64,000 nt of DNA. Source: Paracidovorax wautersii (lineage in GTDB: Bacteria; Pseudomonadota; Gammaproteobacteria; Burkholderiales; Burkholderiaceae_C). Made by a program: the position numbers and the translations under genes. Under the pieces are notes generated by a model, which worked only from the letters and a program-made list of their open reading frames with translations, did no database searches and was not told the DNA's origin. The first letter of the stretch is position 1; the number at the start of each line of letters is the position of its first letter. Positions 19,899 to 28,451 of the stretch are shown here, piece after piece. The DNA is taken from contig WNDQ01000005.1 in NCBI GenBank assembly GCA_009912175.1, forward strand, positions 43,511-107,510, given 5' to 3'.

Positions 19899-21542
19899 TC
19901 AGCGGCGCTCGACCCACACGTCGTAGGCGTTTTCGGGCATCTGCGCCAGCGGCCGGAAACGCAGGCCGTGCACGTGGGTGCCGGCGGCGATCTGGTCTTC
20001 GGGGATGTACAGCGGCACCGCCAGCGCCTGGTCGGCCACGGCGAACAGCTGCAGCGCGCCGTACTGGCGGCGGCGCTCAGCCAGGTGCGCAGTTCGGGCG
20101 GCGGCGCTCAGCCAGGTGCGCAGTTCGGGCGCGGCCGTGCGGCTGTAGTTGATGGCGCCACCCTGGTCGACGGGCAGGTAGTTGTATTCGAGGTTCAGGC
20201 CGTCGGTGTCGGTGCGCGAGTTGGGAATGGCGCCGAATTCGCCCGTCTTGCGCACGTCGGCGTAGGTGCCCGAATCGACATAGCGCAGCTTCAGGTCCAG
20301 CCCCAGGCGCTGGCGGGCTTGCGCCTGCAAGGCCTGCAGCAGCACGTCGCGCTGGTCGCGCACGGTGGCCTGGGCCTGCACCACGTCGACGGCCAGGCGC
20401 TGGCCGTCCTTGATGCGGTAGCCCTGCGCGTCGCGCGCGGTCCAGCCGGCTTCGTCGAGCAACTGGTTGGCCCGCGCGGGGTTGTTGCCGTAGCGGCCTT
20501 CGATGTCCTTGGCATAGAACGGGTCGGCCGGCGAAGTCACGCCCCAGGCGCGCGTGCGTTCGCCCCGGTAGATCGATTGCACGACGGCGCCCACGTCCAG
20601 CCCTTCGAGCAGCGCACGGCGCACCCGCACGTCCTGCGTGGCGCCGTGCGTGACGTTGAGGTAGAGCGAATACGGCGTGCCCGCGTTGTAGGCGTGCAGG
20701 TACTGGAAGCCCGACTGGCCCTTGAACAGGCGCGCGTCGTTGCCCGAGATGCCTTCGATCACGTCGACCTGGCCCGACAGCAGCGCGCCGGTGCGCACGG
20801 CCGATTCGGGCAGGAAACGGTAGGTCACGCGGTCGAGGTAGGCCGGACCCTGGTGGCCGGCGGTGGCGGGCGCCCAGCGGTAGTCGGGATTGCGCTCGTA
20901 CTCGGCCTGCTGGCCCTTCTGGTAGCGCTTGAGGATGAAATGCCCGGTGCCCGCGATGGCTGGCCCGCCCGATTTGAGGTTGGGCAGGTCGTAGGCGGCC
21001 GGCGAGATCAGCTTGAGCGAAGCCGCGAATGACAGAAAGGGCGCGTAAGGCTGGTTGATGCGGATGCGCACGGTGCGCGCATCGGGCGTCTGGATGTCGG
21101 TGATGCGCGCGCCAAAGGCCGCCACCGAGCCCGCGCTGGCGATGTAGGCCGGATCGCGCACGGCCTCGAAGTTGCGCGCCACGGCAGCGGCGTCCAGCGG
21201 GCGGCCGTCGTGAAAACGGATGCCTTCGCGCAGCGTGAAGGTGTAGGTCTTGCCGTCGCCGTCCAACTGCCAGCCGCTGGCCAGCCAGGGCACGTAGCCA
21301 CCGTCGGCCTGGCGCGCGAGCAGCGACTCGTAGCTGGCCCGCAGCACCAGCTCGGCCTTGGCCTGGCCGTTGAGCTGCGGGTTGAAGGGCGTGGGCTCGC
21401 TCTCGACGCCCCAGGTCAGGCTGCCGCCCGAAACGGGCTTGTCCTGGGCGAGTGCGGGCAGGGCCGCGCTCAGGCCGAACGCGGTGCTGCTCGCCAGCAG
21501 GAGCTGGTTGATCCATCGCCGGGATGGTTGGGCTCGCTTCAT
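19899..21542 (-). CDS. Peptide-type ABC transporter substrate-binding protein (SBP family 5)
   Basis: 547 residues. The signal peptide ends near ALPALAQ. The mature protein has the family 5 landmarks: GGSLTWGVESEPTPFNPQ, YTFTLREGIRFHDGRPLDAAAVARNFE split by normal variation, and DYYNP-equivalent N-terminal lobe segments. It binds the ligand in the periplasm for the DppBC-like permeases. The C-terminal part contains a 31-bp perfect tandem repeat at the DNA level that is read in two different frames, yet the frame stays open to the C-terminus. A start at 21542 was chosen because it begins the signal peptide. Confidence 0.85.
   Translation of the reverse strand: MKRAQPSRRWINQLLLASSTAFGLSAALPALAQDKPVSGGSLTWGVESEPTPFNPQLNGQAKAELVLRASYESLLARQADGGYVPWLASGWQLDGDGKTYTFTLREGIRFHDGRPLDAAAVARNFEAVRDPAYIASAGSVAAFGARITDIQTPDARTVRIRINQPYAPFLSFAASLKLISPAAYDLPNLKSGGPAIAGTGHFILKRYQKGQQAEYERNPDYRWAPATAGHQGPAYLDRVTYRFLPESAVRTGALLSGQVDVIEGISGNDARLFKGQSGFQYLHAYNAGTPYSLYLNVTHGATQDVRVRRALLEGLDVGAVVQSIYRGERTRAWGVTSPADPFYAKDIEGRYGNNPARANQLLDEAGWTARDAQGYRIKDGQRLAVDVVQAQATVRDQRDVLLQALQAQARQRLGLDLKLRYVDSGTYADVRKTGEFGAIPNSRTDTDGLNLEYNYLPVDQGGAINYSRTAAPELRTWLSAAARTAHLAERRRQYGALQLFAVADQALAVPLYIPEDQIAAGTHVHGLRFRPLAQMPENAYDVWVERR
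20068..20129 (-). repeat. 31-bp perfect tandem repeat inside the substrate-binding protein gene
   Basis: The unit at 20068-20098 recurs exactly at 20099-20129. The period is not divisible by three, so the two copies encode different peptides (PELRTWLSAA and RTAHLAERR on the minus strand). The reading frame remains open across both copies and the peptide spacing still matches the family. Confidence 0.85.
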
Positions 21543-21598
21543 GGTGTTTTCCTCCGGATGTTGGGATGGGGACGCGAAATCAATGGATGCACGCACGA

Positions 21599-22194
21599 TC
21601 AGGCGGCGCGCACGGCCGGGGGCGTGGTGCCCGACTCGCCGGCCGGCGGTGGGAACTCGGGTGCGTCCAGCGCGGCGTAGGCATCGGCGTTCAGGACCTT
21701 GCGCATCCAGACCAGCTCGGTGCCCAGCCGGTTGAACGACTGGTCGAAGACCTCGTAGCCACGTGTGGCGTAGAGATGGGTCAGCCAGGGATGGCGTACG
21801 GCCGTGCCCAGGTAGACGGCGGGCGCCTTGACGGTGTCGCGCAGGAAGTGGTGTTCAGCGTGGTCGAGCAGGCGCGCGCCCAGTCCCTGGCGTTTGTGCG
21901 CGGGGTGCACGGCGAACCAGTGCAGGAAGGGGTAGTGCGTGCGATGGCCTTCGCCCTTGACCCATGAAAACGCAGCGACACCGTGGCCCGCAGTTCGGGA
22001 CTCCCGTCCGCCGCCTGGCCTTCGAGCACAAAGGTGGTGTGCTGGCGCACGCGCGCGCGTACGATCTCGACGTTGGCCTGCGTGATGGTGAATTGCACGC
22101 CGTGGACTTCCAGCTCGGCATAGGCCGCGCGCAGCAGCGCGAACAGGCGCGGGGCGTCGTCGGGTGTGGCGATGCGCAGGGTTGGCAAGCTCAT
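21599..22194 (-). pseudogene. GNAT-family N-acetyltransferase, frameshifted
   Basis: The N-terminal part (TLRIATPDDAPRLFALLRAAY) and the acetyl-CoA-binding part (WFAVHPAHKRQGLGARLLDHAE) are both typical GNAT segments but lie in different frames. The break is at a run of four A residues (plus-strand 21966-21969), where one missing base would restore 198 residues including an intact SWVKGEGHRTHYPFLHWF segment. In related sulfur-salvage operons an acetyltransferase (SnaA/SnaB) N-acetylates S-substituted cysteines before monooxygenase cleavage; this gene is placed to do the same. Lies 6 bp after the upstream monooxygenase gene. Confidence 0.8.
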
Positions 22195-22200
22195 GAGGCC

Positions 22201-23250
22201 TCAGACCACGGCCGCGCGATGCGCCTGGGCCAGCAGACGGACCGACGCCAGCCGTGCCGCGCCTTCGGCCAGCGGCTGGTCGATCACGAACTCTTCGATG
22301 CCGTGGCGCTGGTGCAGCGCGTCGAGCGCTTTCACCACGTCAGCGCCGCGTCCATGCAGCACATGCGCTTCGCGCTGTTCGATCTGGTATTCGCCGCCGC
22401 CGGCCTGGCGCACGTAGGCTTCGGCCTGCTCGATGCTGCCGACATTGACGGGCTGGCCGTCGCCCACACGGACCCGAAAACGCTGCTGCCGCGCGGCCAG
22501 TTGCGCGGCGTCGGCCGCGTCCTCCGAGACGATGGCCGAGACGGCCAGCAGTGCCGGCCGGCCCGTGAGCTGGCGGTAGTGGTCGAGCACGCGGGCGACC
22601 TCGGCCGCCGCGCCGTTGATGTGGGCCGCATAGACCAGCGGCCAGCCCAGACGGGCCGCGAGTTCGGCGCTGGCGATGCTGGCGCCCAGCAGAAAGGGCT
22701 GGGCCGGCGCGGGCGGCTGGGGCGTGGTGCGCAGGACGGCGCCGAACGCGTTCTCCGATTCGTCAGAAGCGCCGCCGCCTTCGGGCGAGTCCCGCGAGTC
22801 GTCGGCGGCAGGCGCCGCCAGATGCCGCGCGAGCTCGGCCAGTTGTTCGTCGAAGGGCGGCTTGCGTGCCGGGTCTTGCCAGGCCTGCAGCGCCCGGGTG
22901 GACAGTGGCAGACCGCCCGGCGCCTTGCCCACGCCCAGGTCCACGCGGCCGGGCGCCAGGGCGGCGAGCAGGTTGAAGTTCTCGGCCACCTTGTAGGGGC
23001 TGTAGTGCTGCAGCATCACGCCGCCCGAGCCGACCCGGATGCGTGTGGTGTGCGCCAGGATGTGGGCGATCAGGATCTCGGGCGACGGGCAGGCCAGGTG
23101 CGCGCTGTTGTGGTGTTCGGCCACCCAGTAGCGGTGGTAGCCCGACTGTTCGGCCAGGCGGGCGAGTTCGACGCTGCGGGCCAGCGCCTGGGTGGCGGTC
23201 TCGCCGCTGCCCAGCGGGCTTTTGTCGAGCAGGCTGAGGGTGTAGCCCAT
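22201..23250 (-). CDS. LLM-class flavin monooxygenase, MsnO8/YtmO (CmoO-like) family
   Basis: 349 residues. The N-terminus TLSLLDKSPLGSGETATQAL, the AEHHNSAHLACPSPEILIAHILAHT segment, and VGSGGVMLQHYSPYKVAENF with LAPGRVDLGVGKAPGG are diagnostic for the MsnO8/YtmO branch of FMN-dependent luciferase-like oxygenases. It differs from the NtaA-type enzymes at both ends of this region. First gene of the minus-strand operon, so probably co-expressed with the acetyltransferase and importer. An acid/Gly-rich insert (about 155-185) is unusual but in frame. Confidence 0.85.
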   Translation of the reverse strand: MGYTLSLLDKSPLGSGETATQALARSVELARLAEQSGYHRYWVAEHHNSAHLACPSPEILIAHILAHTTRIRVGSGGVMLQHYSPYKVAENFNLLAALAPGRVDLGVGKAPGGLPLSTRALQAWQDPARKPPFDEQLAELARHLAAPAADDSRDSPEGGGASDESENAFGAVLRTTPQPPAPAQPFLLGASIASAELAARLGWPLVYAAHINGAAAEVARVLDHYRQLTGRPALLAVSAIVSEDAADAAQLAARQQRFRVRVGDGQPVNVGSIEQAEAYVRQAGGGEYQIEQREAHVLHGRGADVVKALDALHQRHGIEEFVIDQPLAEGAARLASVRLLAQAHRAAVV

Positions 23251-23534
23251 GTATGCGTTTTTCTCTGAAAGCGGGGTTCTTGCGGTGTGGATGGCACGGT
23301 GCAAGGGCTGTTGTCGTTGGCGGCTGATTCTGAGAAGGGGCATCCGTCGGGGCAACGAAGAAAGGCGCATGAGGAAATGCCCGGGCTGCGCGGTCGCGCT
23401 GTGCTACGCCCGCGTCGCCATGGGGCTGGGGGCCTCGTTATGCGGATTTCGACCATGCTCATGCGTTCCGCTTGGCGGTCCGCGGCGTAGCATCCGGGCG
23501 CCTTGACCTTCCCCTTGCCCGCCAGGAGTTTTTT
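23251..23534. promoter_or_regulatory. Divergent promoter region between the monooxygenase operon and the third monooxygenase
   Basis: 284 bp without a convincing gene between two divergently transcribed monooxygenase genes. It must contain promoters for both directions. I see a good ribosome site (CAGGAG at 23523-23528) before the GTG at 23535 but no clear -35/-10 boxes and no perfect palindrome longer than a few bases. Confidence 0.4.
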
Positions 23535-24830
23535 GTGACCGCAGCCCCTCAGACCCGCCGCCTCAAGACCCTGGTCGGCGCCGCCAGTTTTGTCTCCACG
23601 CCCAGCGATGAAAGCCCGCGCACCGCAGGCCGCCGCGCCGCCGAACTGGCGCGCAGCGCCGAGGCCGCGCGTATCACGGGTCTTTTCACGGCCGATCTGC
23701 TGCAGGCCGACCCGAATGGCCTGTCGGGCACGACCGGCACGCAGGAGCCCATCGTGGCGCTGGCGGCGCTGAGCCAGGCAACCGAGCGCATCGGCCTGGT
23801 GGCCACGGTCTCCACCACTTTCTTCGAGCCCTACAACCTGGCAAGGCTGATCGGCACGCTCGACCATGTCAGCGGCGGGCGTGCGGCCTGGAATGCGGTG
23901 ACCTCGTCGGTGGGCGAGGAAAACTTCGGGGGCGACTTGCCCGGCCCCGAAGCGCGCTACGCCCGCGCCGAGGAGTTCGTCGCGGCCTTTCATGCACTGT
24001 TCGACGCCAACGATCCGAAGGCCGCGCGGCGCACCGCCAGCGGCGGTTTGGCCGTCGACCCGAGCCGTCTGCACCGCATCGACTTTCACGGCGAGCATGT
24101 CCGCATTCAAGGGCCGCTGAACGTGCCGCCGCCGCCGCAGGGCCGGCCCGTGCAGTTCCAGGCCGGGCAGTCCGAACAGGGCGTGACGCTGGGCGCGCGT
24201 TTTGCCGAGTTCGTCTACACCTCGCAGCCCACGCTGGCCCAGGCCCAGGCCTTTGTGGCCGACTTGCACCGCCGTGCGCGCGCCTTCGGCCGCGAGGGCG
24301 ATCACCTGCCGCGCGTGATGAATTCCTTCCACTCGGTGATCGGCGAGTCCGACGCCGACGTGGCGCGCCGTGTGCGCGAGCGCGACGAGCGCGTGGACTA
24401 TGACAAGGGCCGCCTGCAACTGGCCGACATGCTGGGCGGCAGCCTCGATCTGTCAGAACTGCCGCTCGACAAGCCGCTGCCCGCCAGCCTGCTGCCAGAC
24501 GTCGACAGCAGCAACCGCCGGCGCGGCCGCGTCGAGATCTTCCGGCGTTATGCCGAGCAGGGCCTGACGCTGCGCGAGTTGATCCTGCAGGCGCGCGAGA
24601 CCGGCCACTGGTTTGTGGCCGGCACGCCCGAAAAACTGGCCGATGCCATCGAAGAGCGCTGGAACGCAGGGGTGCTCGACATCATATCGTTGCACGGCCT
24701 GGGCCAACCCGACCAGGAAAGCCTGCTGCTCGGCGGCCTGCTGCCCGAGCTGCGCCGGCGCCGGCTGATCGACGAGGACTACGTGGGCGAGACCTTCCGC
24801 GCGAATCTGGAGTTGCCGCCGCTGCGCTGA
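23535..24830 (+). CDS. LLM-class flavin monooxygenase, NtaA/SnaA/DszA family (second copy)
   Basis: 431 residues from a GTG at 23535, chosen for its CAGGAG ribosome site 6 bp upstream. It has TADLLQADPNGLSG, SGGRAAWNAVTSSVGEENFGG and GPLNVPPPPQGRPVQFQAGQS, matching the NtaA group and the enzyme at 14891, but it is clearly a separate paralogue. Divergent from the operon and next to a LysR regulator gene. Likely acts on a related sulfur or nitrogen substrate with reduced FMN. Confidence 0.85.
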   Translation: MTAAPQTRRLKTLVGAASFVSTPSDESPRTAGRRAAELARSAEAARITGLFTADLLQADPNGLSGTTGTQEPIVALAALSQATERIGLVATVSTTFFEPYNLARLIGTLDHVSGGRAAWNAVTSSVGEENFGGDLPGPEARYARAEEFVAAFHALFDANDPKAARRTASGGLAVDPSRLHRIDFHGEHVRIQGPLNVPPPPQGRPVQFQAGQSEQGVTLGARFAEFVYTSQPTLAQAQAFVADLHRRARAFGREGDHLPRVMNSFHSVIGESDADVARRVRERDERVDYDKGRLQLADMLGGSLDLSELPLDKPLPASLLPDVDSSNRRRGRVEIFRRYAEQGLTLRELILQARETGHWFVAGTPEKLADAIEERWNAGVLDIISLHGLGQPDQESLLLGGLLPELRRRRLIDEDYVGETFRANLELPPLR

Positions 24831-24846
24831 CCCTGCCCGGCCGGCG

Positions 24847-25785
24847 TCAGCGCGCGCCAGGCGCGGCTTGGGGCTGTGTCAGGTGCGCCAGCAGCAATTG
24901 GCTGGCGGGCAGCAGGGCGCCCTCGTCGCGGAAACAGACGACGAACTGGCGTGTGGCCCAGTCGTCGGTCAGCGGCACCAGGCACAGCCCGGTGGCGCCC
25001 GCATCGATCTGGGCGATTTCCATCGGCACAATGCCGATCGCCAGGTTGGCGCGCACGGCGCGCAGCATGGCATTGAAGCTGGAGACCACCACGCGGTGCA
25101 CCAGCGGTTTGCCTTCCTGCGCGGCGATGCGCCGCCACAGGCTGTGCAGGGCGGTCGTGGCGGTCAGGCCGACTTGCTGGTAATCCAGCGTTTGCGCAAA
25201 GGCCAGCGAGCGCTGGCGTGACAGCGGGTGCGACGGGTGCATGGCCACGACCAGATGGTCCTGCCGATAGGGGCGCGAGGCCAGGCCCTTGAGATCGATC
25301 GCGTCCCAGCACAGGCCCAGCGACGCCGTGCCTTGCAACACGCCTTGCACCACGGCGCGGCTGGCCTGTTCCTCCAGGTCGACCTGGATGTCGCGGTGCG
25401 CCTCCAGGCCCAGAAAATCGGCCACGTCCTGGGCCAGGGATTCCTGCAGCATGGAGGCGCTGCACAGCATGTGCACCAAACCATGGGTGCCGCGCGCGTA
25501 GCCGGCCATGTCGCGGTCGATGCGCTCCAGCCGCTCCAGCACCGCGCGGGCGTGTTCCAGCAGGGTTTCGCCGGCCTGCGTCGGCACCATGCCGTGGCGC
25601 CGCCGTGCAAGCACCGGCGTGCCCAGCGCGTCTTCCAACTGAGCCAGGCGTTTGCTCAGCGCTGAGCCCACCAGATTGGCCTGCTCGCCAGCCCGCCGCA
25701 GGCTGCCGGTTTCACAGACGGCCACAAACAGGCGCAGGGTCGTGAGGTCGTGGTGCACTTTGGACACGTTCTTAGATATTCCCAA
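24847..25785 (-). CDS. LysR-family transcriptional regulator
   Basis: 312 residues. N-terminal winged HTH (LRLFVAVCETGSLRRAGEQA, ALSKRLAQLEDALGTPVLARRR) and a periplasmic-binding-like effector domain. It is convergent with the monooxygenase at 23535 and divergent from the HMG-CoA-lyase operon, so by LysR convention it more likely controls the lyase operon. The intergenic region upstream contains the palindromic element at 25848. Confidence 0.85.
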   Translation of the reverse strand: MGISKNVSKVHHDLTTLRLFVAVCETGSLRRAGEQANLVGSALSKRLAQLEDALGTPVLARRRHGMVPTQAGETLLEHARAVLERLERIDRDMAGYARGTHGLVHMLCSASMLQESLAQDVADFLGLEAHRDIQVDLEEQASRAVVQGVLQGTASLGLCWDAIDLKGLASRPYRQDHLVVAMHPSHPLSRQRSLAFAQTLDYQQVGLTATTALHSLWRRIAAQEGKPLVHRVVVSSFNAMLRAVRANLAIGIVPMEIAQIDAGATGLCLVPLTDDWATRQFVVCFRDEGALLPASQLLLAHLTQPQAAPGAR

Positions 25786-25847
25786 ATGGAAATTGATAGA
25801 TCACCAATGATTATTTTTTACCTGATCTGGAATTTCTAGAATCGATC

Positions 25848-26118
25848 TAGAGCGTGTTATGTACTTTTTCCACGCCCGCGCAAGTCATGAGAAAGCCCGG
25901 ATGCAAGGCGCAGGACGCGCGGTGGTGTGTTCACCACAAGCGGCCTGCAACGCCGCAGGCGGGCTTTCTCATGGCTTGCCCGAAGGGTTGGGCCCAGAAA
26001 GGGCCACTCGCGGCGTTGCGTCTTTTGCCAAGGCCCCGGCCTTGGCGGCAAGCCACGCCTTGCGATTGACCCTTTCTGGGCCCAACGCGGGCGTGGAAAA
26101 AGTACATAACACGCTCTA
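25848..26118. repeat. Three-stem palindromic intergenic element, copy 2
   Basis: A 33-bp perfect inverted repeat (25848-25880 with 26086-26118; left arm begins TAGAGCGTGTTATGTAC) encloses two hairpins that abut it without spacer: 25881-25978 and 25988-26085. Each inner base stem is 19 bp with one mismatch (t/c, i.e. a G.T wobble in RNA). Hairpin 1 ends in a GTGGTG-TGTT-CACCAC tip. The linker 25979-25987 is CCCGAAGGG, the exact reverse complement of the linker in the element at 2611. Both elements span 271 bp. Outer arms share no sequence with copy 1. It ends 24 bp before the start of the HMG-CoA-lyase gene. Confidence 0.88.
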
Positions 26119-26142
26119 ACCCTTGCCGGAGACATTTGACCG

Positions 26143-27132
26143 ATGACGCTTCCTTCCCTGACCGAGCGGCCCGACACGCGGCCGCACTCGTTTCCCACCC
26201 AGGCCGTGATCCGCGAAGTGGGCCTGCGCGACGGCCTGCAAAGCCTGCCCGTGGTGCTGCCGACCGAGCACAAGCGCGAGTGGATCCGGCAGGCCCACGC
26301 CGCGGGCCAGCGCGAGATCGAAGTCGGCTCCTTCGTGCCGGCGCGGCTGATGCCGCAACTGGCCGACACGGGTGAACTGCTGGCCTACGCCCGCACGCTG
26401 CCGGGGCTGTTCGTGTCGGTGCTCGTGCCCAATCTGCGCGGGGCCGAACTGGCGATCAGCGGTGGCGCGGACCTGGTGATGGTGCCGCTGTCGGCCAGCC
26501 ACGCGCACAGCCTGGCCAACCTGCGCAAGACGCCGGACGAGGTGGTGGCGGAGGTGGCGCGCATCCGCGCACTGCGCGATGCCAGCGGCGCCCGCACGCT
26601 GATCGACGGCGGCGTTGGCACGGCCTTTGGCTGCTCGATCCAGGGCGAGGTGGCGCCGCAGGAAGTGCTGCGCCTGATGCAGGCGCTGCTCGACGCCGGC
26701 GCCGACCGCGTGAGCCTGGCCGACACCGTGGGCTATGCCGATCCAGCCGGCGTGCGCCGCCTGTTCGAGCAGGCGCTGCGCATTGCCGGCGACCGCCTGT
26801 GGTGCGGGCATTTCCACGACACGCGCGGCCTGGGCCTGGCCAATGCCTACGCGGCGCTGGAGGTGGGCGTGAGCCGCTTCGACGCCAGCCTGGCGGGCAT
26901 CGGCGGATGCCCGCACGCGCCCGGGGCGAGCGGCAACGTCAACACCGAGGACCTGGCCTTCATGCTCGAAAGCATGGGGGTGCCTACGGGCCTGGATCTG
27001 CCGGCGCTGCTGCGCCTGCGCGCGCAACTGGCCCAGTGGCTGCCGGACCAGCCTTTGCAGGGCACGCTCTGGCGCGCGGGCTTTCCCAAGACCTTCGCGC
27101 CGCGCGGCGCGGTGCAGGCGGTGGCGGCATGA
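26143..27132 (+). CDS. Hydroxymethylglutaryl-CoA-lyase-family enzyme
   Basis: 329 residues. The TIM-barrel start VIREVGLRDGLQSL, the metal-site segment CGHFHDTRGLGLAN and the active-site loop GGCPHAPGASGNVNTEDL (with its catalytic Cys) identify a member of the HMGL-like aldolase family. Family members cleave 3-hydroxy-3-methylglutaryl-CoA or similar acyl-CoAs. It overlaps the CoA-transferase gene by ATGA, which suggests that the transferase activates the acid that this lyase then cleaves. Confidence 0.85.
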   Translation: MTLPSLTERPDTRPHSFPTQAVIREVGLRDGLQSLPVVLPTEHKREWIRQAHAAGQREIEVGSFVPARLMPQLADTGELLAYARTLPGLFVSVLVPNLRGAELAISGGADLVMVPLSASHAHSLANLRKTPDEVVAEVARIRALRDASGARTLIDGGVGTAFGCSIQGEVAPQEVLRLMQALLDAGADRVSLADTVGYADPAGVRRLFEQALRIAGDRLWCGHFHDTRGLGLANAYAALEVGVSRFDASLAGIGGCPHAPGASGNVNTEDLAFMLESMGVPTGLDLPALLRLRAQLAQWLPDQPLQGTLWRAGFPKTFAPRGAVQAVAA

Positions 27133-28358
27133 GCGGCACGAACGAGGGTGCCGCCACGGGCGAGCCACAGCGCCAGGCATTGCCGCTGGCCGGCATTCGT
27201 GTGGTCGAGTTCACGCACATGGTGATGGGGCCGACCTGCGGCCTGCTGCTGGCCGACCTGGGCGCCGAGGTCATCAAGGTCGAACCGATCGAGGGCGACC
27301 GAACGCGGCATTTGCTGGGCGCCGGCGCGGGTTTTTTCCCGATGTTCAACCGCAACAAGAAAAGCATCGCCATCGACCTGCGCAGCCGCGAGGGGCTGGA
27401 GGTGGCGCTGTGCCTGTGCGCGGGCGCCGACGTGGTGGCGCAGAACTTCAAGCCCGGCGTCATGGCCAAGTACGGGCTGGACTACGTATCGCTGACCACG
27501 CTCAATCCGGGCTTGGTCTATGTCGACCACATGGGTTTTCTGCCGGGCCCTTATGAGCACCGCACGGCGCTGGACGAGGTGGTGCAGATGATGGGCGGGC
27601 TGGCCTACATGACCGGGCGGCCGGGCGATCCGCTGCGCGCGGGCAGCAGCGTCAACGACATCATGGGCGGCATGTTCGGCGCCATCGGCGCACTGGCCGC
27701 GCTGATGCAGCGGCGCAGCACCGGGCGCGGCCAGCATGTGCAGTCGGCCCTGTTCGAGAACAACGTCTTCCTGGTCGGGCAGCACATGCTGCAGTACGCC
27801 GTCACCGGCGAGCCGGCCGCGCCCATGCCCGAGCGCATCTCGGCCTGGGCGCTGTACGACGTGTTCACGGTCAAGGACGGCGAGCAGATCTTCCTGGCGG
27901 CCGTGAGCGACGCGCAATGGAAGACCTTCTGCGCGGCGCTCGGCTTCGACGATCTGCTGGCCGATCCGGCGCTGGCCACCAACAACCAGCGCGTGCGCCT
28001 GCGCCCGGCGCTGCTCGCCGCGCTGCGCGAGCGGCTGGCCGCATGGCCCGCTGCCGAACTGGCGCGTCTGTTCGAGACCCACGGCCTGCCTTTCGCGCCC
28101 ATCGTGCGGCCCGAGGCGCTCTATGACGATCCGCACCTCCAGGCCACGGGCGGCCTGGCCGACGTGCGCCTGCCCGACGGCGAACGCGCCGGCCAGATGG
28201 CGGGCGCGGCCCTGTTCCCGCTGGCCATCGACGGCCAGCGCCTCGGGGTTCGCCTGCATCCACCAACGCTGGGCGAGCACACCGACGCGCTGCTGCGCAG
28301 CCTGGGCTACGACGCGCCGCAGATTGCGGCCTTGCGCGACCGGTCCGCCGTGGCTTGA
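27129..28358 (+). CDS. Class III (CaiB/BaiF) CoA-transferase
   Basis: 409 residues. It has the family N-terminus LAGIRVVEFTHMVMGPTCGLLLADLGAEVIK (shown in parts: VVEFTHMVMGP and LLADLGAEVIKVEP), the NRNKKSIAIDLRS motif and the Asp of the TALDEVVQMMGGLAYMTG segment that forms the acyl anhydride and thioester intermediates. Coupled to the lyase upstream by overlapping start/stop. Substrate acid unknown; itaconate- or citramalate-like acids are one possibility given the lyase. Confidence 0.85.
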   Translation: MSGTNEGAATGEPQRQALPLAGIRVVEFTHMVMGPTCGLLLADLGAEVIKVEPIEGDRTRHLLGAGAGFFPMFNRNKKSIAIDLRSREGLEVALCLCAGADVVAQNFKPGVMAKYGLDYVSLTTLNPGLVYVDHMGFLPGPYEHRTALDEVVQMMGGLAYMTGRPGDPLRAGSSVNDIMGGMFGAIGALAALMQRRSTGRGQHVQSALFENNVFLVGQHMLQYAVTGEPAAPMPERISAWALYDVFTVKDGEQIFLAAVSDAQWKTFCAALGFDDLLADPALATNNQRVRLRPALLAALRERLAAWPAAELARLFETHGLPFAPIVRPEALYDDPHLQATGGLADVRLPDGERAGQMAGAALFPLAIDGQRLGVRLHPPTLGEHTDALLRSLGYDAPQIAALRDRSAVA

Positions 28359-28408
28359 GCCTCTGCGGTCGGCCGTTCTGGTGGGGCAGCGTACCCCTTC
28401 GAAAGACG

Positions 28409-28427
28409 CCGGGCAGGCACTGCCCGG
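28409..28427 (+). other. Stem-loop between the CoA-transferase and Bug genes
   Basis: CCGGGCAG pairs with CTGCCCGG around a GCA loop. No T-run follows on the plus strand, so it is not a standard terminator; it may set relative expression or mRNA stability within the operon. Confidence 0.35.
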
Positions 28428-28451
28428 AAGAAAAACCAAGGAGACAAAACC

